The position numbers and the translations under genes are program-made. From Clostridia bacterium (GTDB taxonomy: Bacteria; Bacillota; Clostridia; TANB77; CAG-508), in assembly GCA_017512025.1 (NCBI GenBank), contig JAFWHH010000009.1, positions 372,001 through 436,000 of the forward strand: a stretch of 64,000 bases of DNA, written 5' to 3'. The first letter of the stretch is position 1. Each line of letters begins with the position of its first letter. A model generated the notes under the pieces. It did not search any database and had not been told where the DNA came from. It was given only the letters and a program-made list of their open reading frames with translations. Positions 28,647 through 35,281 of the stretch are shown here, in pieces.

Positions 28647-29465
28647 TTAATTATATCTAATACTTCTATATATAATTTTTGAAATCATTTTAACAATTGA
28701 ATCACTTAACGGATAACATCTATGAAGTCTTGCCATATCTAAGCTCTTGCTCTTGTTAATTTTATTATCTGTTAAATTCTGTATGTATCCTTCATTCTTT
28801 AATGCTTCTATTTGTTCATCTGTATATATACCATATGGATATGTAAATATCTTTGTTTCTTGCTTTCCAAGTTTTTCCTCAATTATTTCATATGATTTAT
28901 TAACGTTACTAACAGCATCTTCTGTTGATAAGTTAGTAAACTCTGCATGATCTATGCTATGTGATGCAATAGTAACTAGCCCACTATTTTGCATCTCTTT
29001 AGCTTCATCCCATGTAAGATATCCTGGTGTTTCCATATAGTCTGTAATTAGATAAATAGTAATTGGAACATTATATTTCTTTATAACTGGGAAAGCATTT
29101 TCATATACACCTTCCCAACCATCATCAAATGTAATTATACATGAAAGTTTATTTATTCTTTTCTTATTTTCACTGTAGTTTTCTAAATCTTCATATGTAA
29201 TAAAATCATATCCAGCCTTCTTTAAACCAACAATTTGTTTTTCGAATGTTTCAGCTGTCGTTTGCATATAATCATATTGTATTTCAGATTGCTCTTTAAC
29301 AATATCATGATATACAAATATTGGAATCTCTAAACTTTTTTCATTTATTCCATATTTATTATTAACTGTTGCTCTATCATATGTAATTAAACATATAGAG
29401 GCACCCATAAACATTATAATTGCTGTTAAAATAACTCTTTTAATTATAACTTTCTTATTACTCAT
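28647..29465 (-). CDS. Membrane-anchored polysaccharide deacetylase (NodB family)
   Basis: About 272 residues with one N-terminal hydrophobic helix (VILTAIIMFMGASICLI) and an extracytoplasmic carbohydrate esterase family 4 domain. The metal Asp pair is in CIITFDDGWEGVYEN, His ligands in VTIASHSIDHAEF, and a later TYPYGIYTDEQ motif. Removes acetyl groups from GlcNAc-containing glycans at the cell surface. I take the second ATG, behind AGAAGG; the first, 11 codons upstream, lacks a site. The partner GT2 gene follows after 34 bases. Confidence 0.86.
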   Translation of the reverse strand: MSNKKVIIKRVILTAIIMFMGASICLITYDRATVNNKYGINEKSLEIPIFVYHDIVKEQSEIQYDYMQTTAETFEKQIVGLKKAGYDFITYEDLENYSENKKRINKLSCIITFDDGWEGVYENAFPVIKKYNVPITIYLITDYMETPGYLTWDEAKEMQNSGLVTIASHSIDHAEFTNLSTEDAVSNVNKSYEIIEEKLGKQETKIFTYPYGIYTDEQIEALKNEGYIQNLTDNKINKSKSLDMARLHRCYPLSDSIVKMISKIIYRSIRYN

Positions 29466-29523
29466 ATCCTCTTTACCTTCTACTTCCTTTTGTTTCATTT
29501 GTATTATTTATTATTCGTGTACA

Positions 29524-29532
29524 ATTATACCA
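29524..29532 (-). promoter_or_regulatory. Extended -10 promoter of the deacetylase gene
   Basis: TGGTATAAT gives a full -10 with the TGn extension; no good -35 is visible at 17 bases. It lies about 60 bases before the deacetylase ATG. Confidence 0.4.
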
Positions 29533-29577
29533 TGTAAATTCTTAATGTGTATACATTTTTATTAAATTGCTACACAC

Positions 29578-30075
29578 CTATGTATTTACCAACTTAATAA
29601 TATTATTTACTACGTCATCAATGCTCATATTATCTGTATTAATCTTCTCACCTTGAATATCCTTAAAAGCATTAACACATCTATCAACTTGATTATATGC
29701 CCACTCAGTGCTATCTCCTCTTTCATCTAATCTTTTAATCAGTGTTTCTTTAGATGCAATTAATATAAAATGCTTAATAACTGTTCCATCACGTTCAAGC
29801 CTTCCTGCTATTTCATCATAATACTGCATATTAGTAATTGTCATTGGTATAATAATGATTTTAAATTTTAAGCTTAACTCCTTTAATTTTTCATAATTAA
29901 GAGTTCTCCATAGCACATAATCTTGGAAATCATCCTTCTTCTCTTGTTGTGTATTAAATAAATATGTGCCAATCTCTTCTGGATCATATATTATTGATTC
30001 ATTTATTTTTTCTTTTAATTTATTTGAAACAGTCGTTTTGCCAACTCCAAAACCACCATTAATCCATATAATCAT
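29578..30075 (-). CDS. TmrB-like ATP-binding protein (tunicamycin-resistance family)
   Basis: A 165-residue P-loop protein: NGGFGVGKTT (6-15) is the Walker A motif at the very N-terminus, followed by YDPEEIGTYL, DDFQDYVLWRTLNYEKL, IIIPMTITNMQYYDEIAGRL and FILIASKETLIKRLDERG. This order matches Bacillus TmrB, an ATP-binding protein that confers tunicamycin resistance. Its cellular job here is unknown; a small-molecule kinase is another possibility. ATG 30075 has GGAGG at 7 bases. Stands alone, without a clear hairpin terminator, between the deacetylase and the ORF6N gene. Confidence 0.7.
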   Translation of the reverse strand: MIIWINGGFGVGKTTVSNKLKEKINESIIYDPEEIGTYLFNTQQEKKDDFQDYVLWRTLNYEKLKELSLKFKIIIIPMTITNMQYYDEIAGRLERDGTVIKHFILIASKETLIKRLDERGDSTEWAYNQVDRCVNAFKDIQGEKINTDNMSIDDVVNNIIKLVNT

Positions 30076-30148
30076 TATTATACCTCCATAATACTTTTCA
30101 TTATCAATATACATTAGTGAAAGAAATTTAGCAAGAAGATATACGATA

Positions 30149-30175
30149 AATTGTCGCACCAGTGGTGCGACAATT
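30149..30175. repeat. Perfect 27-base palindrome downstream of the ORF6N gene
   Basis: Arms AATTGTCGCACCA / TGGTGCGACAATT around one central G. Same architecture (13-base arms plus one base) as the palindrome at 31330. No T-run follows on the gene strand, so a simple terminator role is doubtful. Confidence 0.75.
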
Positions 30176-30182
30176 ATTGTGC

Positions 30183-31112
30183 CTATAACTCAGTCTTTCT
30201 TTTTAATGACTCTACATATTCATCATCATCTATTCGATTAATTCCGAAACATTTCTTTCCTAAATCTTTCAAGGATGCTCCACAGTGATATAATTCTTTA
30301 TTATCAATAATTATAAATCTATCATGAAATTTATCTGATTTAGCAACTTTCAATGTTGGATATTCTTTGTTAAACTTTTGAATATCTAATTTTAAAATAT
30401 TAGATTTATTCGATGTTATGATAACAACTTCAACGCCTTCTTTCTTTTTAGATAACATTTCTAAAATGCTATCATCTATATAATTATCTATTATCAATAT
30501 TTTGCTTTCTGCTCTTTTAATAATGTTTACAATTAAATTGTAGCTATCCCATATCTGTCCATCAAAAAATAACTTTTGAGAAACTTCATCTTCTTTATCA
30601 AATTTATTAAATAAATCTTCAATTTTTTTATCATGTTCCAACAATTTATACTCGACATTAGTCAATCTTTCAAATACATATCTATTAGATGTCAAAAACT
30701 TTCTCATTTCAATAAATGCTCTTATTATGTTTATACTTACTTGTATTGCGGTTTCATTTTTTAACACTCCTGAAAGCATTGCTACGCCTTGCTCAGTGTA
30801 TGCATATGGCAAATACTTTTCACTTCTATACTTAATATTTTGTATTTCAGATGTGGTTCCATTTTGGAACCACATCTGATTCCACTCATTTGAACTTAGT
30901 TGAAAACAGAAATCCTCAGGAAATCTTTCAATATTTCTTTTCATAGCCTTGTTTATATTTTTTGTTTCATATTTATACAAGCTTGCAACATCACTATCTA
31001 GCATTACTTGTTTTCCTCTGATTGTATATATTTTTTTCTTAATATCTTCTACCTCATATTCCATATGATTTGAATTTTTATTTGCTGTCATAATGCTTTT
31101 TCCTTCTTCCAT
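30183..31112 (-). CDS. ORF6N-domain protein with C-terminal PLD-like domain
   Basis: A 309-residue protein. Residues ~20-115 form an ORF6N domain, a DNA-associated domain found in phage and mobile-element proteins: IYTIRGKQVMLDSDVASLY, KNINKAMKRNIERFPEDFCF, YLPYAYTEQGVAMLSGVL. A helical stretch follows, then from about 195 a phospholipase-D-like domain with ILIIDNYIDDSIL and a degenerate HDRFIIIDNKELYHCG, so nuclease or lipase activity is uncertain. Residues 78-89 (NQMWFQNGTTSE) are encoded by a perfect palindrome. AAAGGA precedes the ATG, and an extended -10 promoter overlapped by a matching palindrome lies about 60 bases upstream. Probably a self-regulating DNA-binding protein of mobile origin. 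Confidence 0.8.
   Translation of the reverse strand: MEEGKSIMTANKNSNHMEYEVEDIKKKIYTIRGKQVMLDSDVASLYKYETKNINKAMKRNIERFPEDFCFQLSSNEWNQMWFQNGTTSEIQNIKYRSEKYLPYAYTEQGVAMLSGVLKNETAIQVSINIIRAFIEMRKFLTSNRYVFERLTNVEYKLLEHDKKIEDLFNKFDKEDEVSQKLFFDGQIWDSYNLIVNIIKRAESKILIIDNYIDDSILEMLSKKKEGVEVVIITSNKSNILKLDIQKFNKEYPTLKVAKSDKFHDRFIIIDNKELYHCGASLKDLGKKCFGINRIDDDEYVESLKRKTEL
30847..30879. repeat. Palindrome inside the ORF6N coding sequence
   Basis: Perfect 15-base arms TCAGATGTGGTTCCA / TGGAACCACATCTGA with a TTT loop. Its central 19 bases differ at only four positions from the operator-like palindrome at 31155, and it encodes residues 78-89 of the protein. Confidence 0.85.
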
Positions 31113-31154
31113 ACTACCACATCCTTTTATGATTTTTTGAATTTAGATTTGAAC

Positions 31155-31173
31155 TGGTCCCAAATTGGGACCA
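31155..31173. promoter_or_regulatory. Operator-like palindrome over the ORF6N promoter start
   Basis: TGGTCCCAAATTGGGACCA, a perfect 19-base palindrome with central A. It begins two bases downstream of the predicted -10 element, covering the expected transcription start, which is the usual place for a repressor site. Confidence 0.65.
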
Positions 31174-31174
31174 C

Positions 31175-31183
31175 ATTTTAACA
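31175..31183 (-). promoter_or_regulatory. Extended -10 promoter of the ORF6N gene
   Basis: TGTTAAAAT (TGn plus a 5-of-6 -10 element), about 63 bases before the ORF6N start codon; no good -35 is visible. Confidence 0.45.
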
Positions 31184-31230
31184 CAAAAAAGCAAGGACCT
31201 CCTTTCTTATTTAAAATTTAGTTCTTGCTT
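31181..31230 (-). terminator. Hairpin terminator upstream of the ORF6N gene
   Basis: On the minus strand AAGCAAGAAC pairs with GTCCTTGCTT (one mismatch, 22-base loop) and is followed by a T-run. It would end a leader transcript started at the promoter near 31284-31312. The loop contains a perfect AAGGAGGT. Confidence 0.55.
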
Positions 31231-31283
31231 CATTTATTATTTTTATTATATTTATATTCTTGTATATATGAACTATTGTTCGT

Positions 31284-31312
31284 ATTGTATCATGGTAATA
31301 TTTGAGAATCAA
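31284..31312 (-). promoter_or_regulatory. Promoter-like sequence for a short leader RNA
   Basis: TTGATT and TACAAT with a 17-base spacer. The transcript would run about 95 bases to the hairpin at 31181-31230, carrying only an 8-codon frame, so it may be a small RNA or an attenuated leader for the ORF6N gene. Confidence 0.4.
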
Positions 31313-31329
31313 GTGTTTTTTATAAAAGA

Positions 31330-31356
31330 TTTAAGGTCGCAAATTGCGACCTTAAA
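31330..31356. repeat. Perfect 27-base palindrome downstream of polA
   Basis: Arms TTTAAGGTCGCAA / TTGCGACCTTAAA around a central A. Its middle 17 bases match the ORF6N operator-like palindrome except for one symmetric pair. An outer imperfect AAAAGAT/ATCTTTT pairing extends the stem; it could also help end polA transcription, although no clean T-run follows. Confidence 0.8.
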
Positions 31357-31369
31357 GTTATCTTTTATA

Positions 31370-34099
31370 TTATTTTACATCATACCAGTTATCTGCTATT
31401 TCCGCTTCTACAAGCAATGGAATAGACATTTTTATTGCACTTTCCATACATTCTTTTAACATCTTAGCAACTTCTTCTGCTTCTTCTTTCTTACACTCTA
31501 TCATAAGCTCATCGTGTACTTGAAGTATTATTTTAGCATCATAATTTGATTCTTGTAATTTCTTGTACATGCTTACCATAGCTATTTTCATAATATCAGC
31601 AGCTGTTCCTTGAATTGGTGTATTCATAGCAACTCTAGCTCCAAATTGTCTAACCATAAAGTTATTAGAGCTTAGCTCTGGAATCATTCTTCTTCTATGG
31701 AATAATGTCTCTACATAGCCATCTTTCTTAGCTTGTTCAACTATATCTTTCATGAATTTATCGATTCCGCTGTACTTCTCTAAATATTGTTCAATATAAT
31801 TCTTAGCCTCTTTTCTTGTAACTCCAATTTGTTCAGCTAAACCAAAATCAGAAATACCATAAACTATACCAAAGTTGACAGCCTTTGCAGAGCTTCTTTG
31901 CTCTTTAGTTACTTCATCAATTGGAATACCTAGTACCTTAGAAGCTGCTTGTTTATGGATATCTTCTCCATTTAAGAATGCATGTAACATGTTCTCGTCT
32001 TGAGATATATGTGCTAAAACTCTTAATTCAATTTGAGAGTAGTCAGCATCTATATAAACATATCCATCTTTTGCTTTAAATACTTTTCTTATTTGCTTAC
32101 CAAAATCTATTCTAGTTGGTATATTTTGAAGATTTGGCTCTGTGCTACTAATTCTACCAGTAGCAGTAATTGTTTGATGGAAGAATGAATGTATTCTACC
32201 ATCCTTTTCGTTGATATATGGAAGTAATCCTTCTACATATGTTGAGTTTAATTTCATTAAAGATCTATAGTCTAATATCTTCTCAATAATTGGATGATAC
32301 TTCTTTAGCTTTTCTAATATATCAACATCTGTTGAATATCCAGTTTTAGTTTTCTTTTTAACTGGAAGCTCTAGCTTCTCAAATAGAATAACTCCTAATT
32401 GTTTTGTAGAGTTAATGTTAAACTCTTCACCAGCTAAGTCATATATGTCTTTAGTTAACTCATCTAAGTGTGCTTTAAGCTTATCTCCTATTTGAATAAG
32501 CTCATCTCTATCTGCTTGCATACCAGCTACTTGCATTTCAGCAAGTACTTCTAGAAGTGGCATTTCTATATTATTAAATAAATCCGTTGAATTGTATTCT
32601 GCAATTTTAGCTAGAAGCTTTTCAGATAGCTTAGATATAACATATGCATACATAGCAATTTCAAACTTCTCATCGTCTGATTCTTGCATTGCATCTGCAG
32701 ACCCCATTGCATCAAATAAATTCATTTGACCTTTAACAGTTTTCTTATCTGTATTTTCATCTTCTAAAAATTCATTAACATCTATACTTAGGTATTCCAT
32801 AGCTAAATCATTTAATGTATATTTGTTTCCTGGATTAATAACATAAGCTGCTACTTCCGCATCAAATGTTATAGCATTTGGTTTTATTCCCATTTCTTTT
32901 AAGAATACATAGTCTTCATTTAGTTTAAATCCAAACTTCTTTATATCTTCACTTTCAAATACTTCTTTAAAATTTTCTACGAATTCTTCCTTGCTTATAT
33001 TTAAGTAATATACCTTATTTGTTTTCTTGCTATAAACTGCGATTGATTTAAACTTTTTCTTTATTATATTTTTGCTGTCTTTATCATCTTTTTTGTAAAT
33101 ATAATATACAAGCTCTTTTTCATCTTTTACTTCATCAATTACTGCTTTAATATCTTTGCTTTCATCAAGTTCAAATAACTCAGATTGATCTTTAACTTCT
33201 TCATTACCTGATAATCCAAAACGCTCTATAAAACGTTTAAAGTTAAGCTCCTTAAACATATCATACACAGCTGCATTATCCCAATCTTTTAATTCTAAAT
33301 CAGATATCTTAATATCATCTACTGGAACATTGCAATTAATTTCACCAAGAGTTCTTGATAGATAAGCTAAATCTTTATTCTCTATTATCTTATCTCTCAT
33401 CTTTCCCTTGATAGAATCTGCTTTTCCTTCTTCAAGTTCACTATATAGATTATCAATTGATTTATATTCTTGAATAATTTTATATGCAGTCTTTTCACCA
33501 ACACCTGGTACTCCCGGGATATTATCTGATGAATCTCCCATTAGTCCTTTTACTTCGATTAATTGTCTTGGCTCTACTTCATATGTCTCAATAACTTTAG
33601 CTCTATCGAAGTCATCTACTTCTGTTTTACCAGCTTTAGTTCTTGGAATATGAATTGTAACTTTATCTGTAGCTAATTGGAATGTATCTCTATCTCCGGA
33701 TAGAATAACAACATCTAGGCCTTCTTGCTCACCAATTCTAGCAAAAGTTCCTAGAATATCATCACCCTCATATCCTTGCTTCTCAACGATCATTATATTC
33801 ATTTTCTTTAATACATCTTTTATGATAGGCATTTGAGCTGCAAGTTCATTTGGCATTCCTTTACGATTAGCCTTATACCCTTCATACATCTCATGTCTAG
33901 CTGTTGGTCCCTTTAAATCAAATGTAACAGCAATATGATCTGGATTTAATTCTTCCTCTACTTTAAATAAAATAGCTAAAAAACCATATACAGCATTTGT
34001 ATATGTACCATCCTTTGTTGTAAGCATTTTACTGCTCATTATTCCGTAAAACGCTCTATTCATTATACTGTTACCATCTATAAGTAATAACTTTCCCAT
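31370..34099 (-). CDS. polA: DNA polymerase I
   Basis: About 909 residues. Residues 1-290 are the 5'-3' nuclease (LLLIDGNSIMNRAFYG, LSGDRDTFQLA, KGLMGDSSDNIPGVPGVGEKTA). The central exonuclease-like domain lacks the DxE proofreading motif (ITFDAEVAAYVINPG in its place), as in many Gram-positive PolA proteins. The polymerase domain has motif A YIDADYSQIELRVLA, motif B RSSAKAVNFGIVYG and motif C ILQVHDELMIEC. Acts in Okazaki fragment processing and repair. ATG 34099 has GAAAGGA upstream; an in-frame ATG 13 codons earlier does not. Single-gene unit with its own promoter. Confidence 0.96.
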   Translation of the reverse strand: MGKLLLIDGNSIMNRAFYGIMSSKMLTTKDGTYTNAVYGFLAILFKVEEELNPDHIAVTFDLKGPTARHEMYEGYKANRKGMPNELAAQMPIIKDVLKKMNIMIVEKQGYEGDDILGTFARIGEQEGLDVVILSGDRDTFQLATDKVTIHIPRTKAGKTEVDDFDRAKVIETYEVEPRQLIEVKGLMGDSSDNIPGVPGVGEKTAYKIIQEYKSIDNLYSELEEGKADSIKGKMRDKIIENKDLAYLSRTLGEINCNVPVDDIKISDLELKDWDNAAVYDMFKELNFKRFIERFGLSGNEEVKDQSELFELDESKDIKAVIDEVKDEKELVYYIYKKDDKDSKNIIKKKFKSIAVYSKKTNKVYYLNISKEEFVENFKEVFESEDIKKFGFKLNEDYVFLKEMGIKPNAITFDAEVAAYVINPGNKYTLNDLAMEYLSIDVNEFLEDENTDKKTVKGQMNLFDAMGSADAMQESDDEKFEIAMYAYVISKLSEKLLAKIAEYNSTDLFNNIEMPLLEVLAEMQVAGMQADRDELIQIGDKLKAHLDELTKDIYDLAGEEFNINSTKQLGVILFEKLELPVKKKTKTGYSTDVDILEKLKKYHPIIEKILDYRSLMKLNSTYVEGLLPYINEKDGRIHSFFHQTITATGRISSTEPNLQNIPTRIDFGKQIRKVFKAKDGYVYIDADYSQIELRVLAHISQDENMLHAFLNGEDIHKQAASKVLGIPIDEVTKEQRSSAKAVNFGIVYGISDFGLAEQIGVTRKEAKNYIEQYLEKYSGIDKFMKDIVEQAKKDGYVETLFHRRRMIPELSSNNFMVRQFGARVAMNTPIQGTAADIMKIAMVSMYKKLQESNYDAKIILQVHDELMIECKKEEAEEVAKMLKECMESAIKMSIPLLVEAEIADNWYDVK

Positions 34100-34128
34100 T
34101 GCATTTTTCCTTTCGTGCTTTTTTTGAT

Positions 34129-34157
34129 AATATATCATACCATTATTTGTATTTCAA
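34129..34157 (-). promoter_or_regulatory. polA promoter
   Basis: TTGAAA and TATATT with a 17-base spacer, about 30 bases before the polA ATG. Confidence 0.55.
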
Positions 34158-34177
34158 TTAAATTTTAGTGACAGATA

Positions 34178-34224
34178 CAAAAATAAAAAAATACCTGTCT
34201 CTTAGCATAGCTAAAAAAACAGGT
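34178..34224 (-). terminator. Terminator of the 147-residue orphan gene
   Basis: ACCTGT / ACAGGT outer stem enclosing TTAGC / GCTAA, followed on the minus strand by a long T-rich run. Confidence 0.75.
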
Positions 34225-34265
34225 AACCTATATGGAGTTATCACTCCACAAGGATTTCGAGTGTA

Positions 34266-34709
34266 CTAACGTCTACCATGACCATCGTTCCGTGAACGTG
34301 CAATACGCTCAACATTCGAGCGACGTCTTTCTCTTTCTGCCTCATCGTTTGAATCCTGCGCAGGAATTCTTCCGCTTCCGGACTTTGTTCCTATTGCACC
34401 GCCATGAACTTGATCTCCTTTAACAAGGCTCTTAAAACCATTACCGCCACGACCTCTAACGAATCCATCTTCTCTTACGTAGGCATAATGGTATTTTTTC
34501 AGTAACTTCTTCGCCTTTTCGATGTTCTGAAAACCTACCCATACCCATTCATCATCAAGCCAATTCTGACTTGCAAGAATGTATTTGATTGAATCTAGAG
34601 CGTATTGAAACGTTGTATGGCCTTCGGCACACATGGTTTTAGTAGCCATAACATTTCGGAATATACCGTCAAAGTAAACCATTTCGTCCCGCATTGTTTT
34701 ATTCTCCAT
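34266..34709 (-). CDS. Orphan protein of unknown function (G+C-richer island A)
   Basis: A 147-residue soluble protein I do not recognise. Residues 1-75 look globular, with aromatic-rich LASQNWLDDEWVWVGFQNIE and helical KAKKLLKKYHYAYVRED; residues 80-147 are Gly/Arg/Ser-rich and probably disordered (GRGGNGFKSLVKGD; EAERERRRSNVERIARSRND). The basic tail could bind nucleic acid, which is inference. Base and codon use is visibly richer in G+C than polA next door. AAAGGAG precedes the ATG, with a near-consensus promoter upstream and a strong terminator downstream, so it is a self-contained unit. Confidence 0.65.
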   Translation of the reverse strand: MENKTMRDEMVYFDGIFRNVMATKTMCAEGHTTFQYALDSIKYILASQNWLDDEWVWVGFQNIEKAKKLLKKYHYAYVREDGFVRGRGGNGFKSLVKGDQVHGGAIGTKSGSGRIPAQDSNDEAERERRRSNVERIARSRNDGHGRR

Positions 34710-34758
34710 GCGAAAACACTCCTTTGTATTTATTAAGGATTTCTCCCCATAGTTAGGT

Positions 34759-34787
34759 ATTATATCATAATTTATGTAAATTGTAAA
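34759..34787 (-). promoter_or_regulatory. Strong promoter of the 147-residue orphan gene
   Basis: TTTACA and TATAAT with a 17-base spacer, about 50 bases before the ATG. Back-to-back with the plus-strand promoter of the 89-residue orphan; only 11 bases separate their -35 elements. Confidence 0.75.
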
Positions 34788-34798
34788 ATGCCCATAAT

Positions 34799-34827
34799 TT
34801 GATATTGTTATGTAAACATGTTATAAT
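34799..34827 (+). promoter_or_regulatory. Strong promoter of the 89-residue orphan gene
   Basis: TTGATA and TATAAT with a 17-base spacer. The transcript has a leader of about 78 bases in which GTAGAC (34834) can pair with GTCTAC (34865), forming a large stem-loop ahead of the ribosome site. Confidence 0.75.
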
Positions 34828-34911
34828 TAATAGGTAGACAACTTTTGTATTACGTTTTACCCCGTCTACTTTGAAAAACTTATTTTTTCTTATGTACGAA
34901 GGAGGTACACC

Positions 34912-35181
34912 ATGGGAAAGCCTATTAATGTTACACCGAACGTCCATGAAGCCGCTGCTCTTCGCTATGCTTTTAACAGCAGCAGCAGCCATCACTATTG
35001 TTTCAACGGAGCAAGCCGTGACCATTGCTTTTCAGTTGCCTGGGAGATGGCAGAAGCAAAGCAGGCTGCAAATCGCAAGGACGGCTGCAATAAGTGGCCC
35101 GTCATCGATATTGCGGTCGTTCCTCATCCGAACATGCCTGGCATGTATATGATTGAGGACCGGTCAGAATGGACAAGATGA
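34912..35181 (+). CDS. Small orphan protein of unknown function (island A)
   Basis: An 89-residue protein starting at an ATG 6 bases behind AAGGAGGT. It is rich in His, Cys, Ser and Ala: RYAFNSSSSHHYCFNGASRD near 18-37, then an amphipathic helix AWEMAEAKQAANRKDGC and WPVIDIAVVPHPNMPGMYMI. Three Cys and several His could bind a metal, but no standard zinc-finger spacing is evident. G+C-richer than its neighbours, with a strong own promoter and a strong terminator directly after the stop. Antisense frames over the same bases lack ribosome sites. Function unknown. Confidence 0.65.
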   Translation: MGKPINVTPNVHEAAALRYAFNSSSSHHYCFNGASRDHCFSVAWEMAEAKQAANRKDGCNKWPVIDIAVVPHPNMPGMYMIEDRSEWTR

Positions 35182-35197
35182 TTATTTCCATGGCAAA

Positions 35198-35238
35198 GAC
35201 AGGCCCCTGCGTTTTTCGCGGGGGCCTGTCTCTTTTTA
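35198..35238 (+). terminator. Strong terminator of island A plus-strand gene
   Basis: GACAGGCCCCTGCG pairs with CGCGGGGGCCTGTC (one G-T wobble) around a T loop, followed by TCTTTTT. Confidence 0.9.
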
Positions 35239-35281
35239 TTTCATTTAATTATATTCTTTGTTTTAAACTTTTATTAAATAC

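Noticed and set aside
30183..31112. ORF6N gene as part of a prophage
   Set aside because: No integrase, capsid, portal, lysis or replication genes lie nearby; it stands alone between polA and a TmrB-like gene.
31141..31156. CAGTTCAAATC on the minus strand resembling a tRNA T-loop
   Set aside because: No acceptor stem, anticodon arm or CCA context; it is part of the ORF6N operator flank.
31181..31260. T-box or other known riboswitch upstream of the ORF6N gene
   Set aside because: The region is short and shows no T-box sequence or conserved riboswitch core; only a simple terminator hairpin is visible.
34765..35152. Additional overlapping frames on both strands across the 89-residue orphan
   Set aside because: They lack Shine-Dalgarno sequences and cross the promoters or terminator; only the plus-strand frame with AAGGAGGT is supported.
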